Origin: Chloroflexota bacterium
GTDB lineage: Bacteria > Chloroflexota > Anaerolineae > Fen-1058
Length of the DNA: 6,038 bases
NCBI GenBank assembly: GCA_016219235.1
Contig: JACRBO010000505.1
Span: 1-6,038, forward strand
Reading direction: 5' to 3'
The position numbers and the translations under genes were made by a program. Below are positions 5,960 to 6,038 of the stretch, in pieces (within the stretch, counting starts at the first letter, position 1; each line of letters starts with the position of its first letter). The notes beneath the pieces were generated by a model, which saw only the letters and a list, made by a program, of their open reading frames with translations, did not search any database and was not told the origin of the DNA.

Positions 5960-6038
5960 CTATTTCAACAGCTGCGGCGTATGTGAATCGCGCACGGCCT
6001 TGCCAGGATGCCGCTTCAACACCAGCATCTTCCAGCAG
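5960..6038 (-). CDS. C-terminal end of an upstream gene, glycosyltransferase-like (partial, 5' end outside window)
   Basis: The minus-strand frame entering from the right edge encodes WKMLVLKRHPGKAVRDSHTP and then QLLK, closing with TAG at 5962-5960. It is in the same frame as the following three-helix ORF. A basic, amphipathic stretch like this just before membrane helices fits the junction between the catalytic and membrane parts of a membrane-bound glycosyltransferase. So little is visible that the family call is tentative. A second frame is also open across the edge, but it gives a composition unlike a membrane protein and continues as the shadow of the next ORF. Confidence 0.45.
   Translation of the reverse strand, partial: CWKMLVLKRHPGKAVRDSHTPQLLK

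Overview
The window reads as a stretch of a GC-rich bacterial genome, most likely from Chloroflexota (Anaerolineae-like). That placement is an inference from the protein families: a DUF2723 membrane protein, a DUF4012 protein, Pro/Thr-rich surface proteins and a membrane-anchored glycosidase-like protein, together with abundant short palindromic and tandem repeats. No rRNA, tRNA, CRISPR array or transposase gene was seen.

Layout: the first 137 bases hold the 3' end of a plus-strand response-regulator receiver domain. Everything else is on the minus strand and reads right to left as one apparent operon. In transcription order it contains: the last 25 codons of a gene entering from the right edge, which end in TAG (5960-6038); a three-helix hydrophobic tail ORF in the same frame (5702-5956); a DUF2723 GT-C-type membrane glycosyltransferase (4113-5702, joined by a TAATG overlap); a 124-base gap with a long hairpin (4037-4104); a DUF4012 protein (2042-3988); a small Pro/Thr-rich membrane-anchored surface protein (1385-2029, with a Shine-Dalgarno that overlaps the previous stop codon); and a membrane-anchored clan GH-A-like glycosidase (150-1388, joined by an ATGA overlap). 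The operon then meets the convergent receiver gene at a near-perfect inverted repeat (117-170).

The gene set suggests a cell-envelope or exopolysaccharide/glycoprotein module: glycosyltransferases in the membrane, a DUF4012 protein found in surface-polysaccharide contexts, two proteins with Pro/Thr-rich stretches that could be glycosylated stalks, and a carbohydrate-active enzyme on a stalk. This joint role is inferred, not shown.

The most unusual sequence-level signals are in the DUF2723 gene. It carries at least four repeat-like segments in frame, each falling in an apparent loop: a ~110-bp double-hairpin palindromic element, a run of heptamers, a shared nonamer present three times and an 18-bp tandem duplication. 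Also notable are the in-frame amber codon that splits the upstream glycosyltransferase-like reading frame, and the inverted repeat that gives two convergent, unrelated proteins almost the same C-terminal tail.
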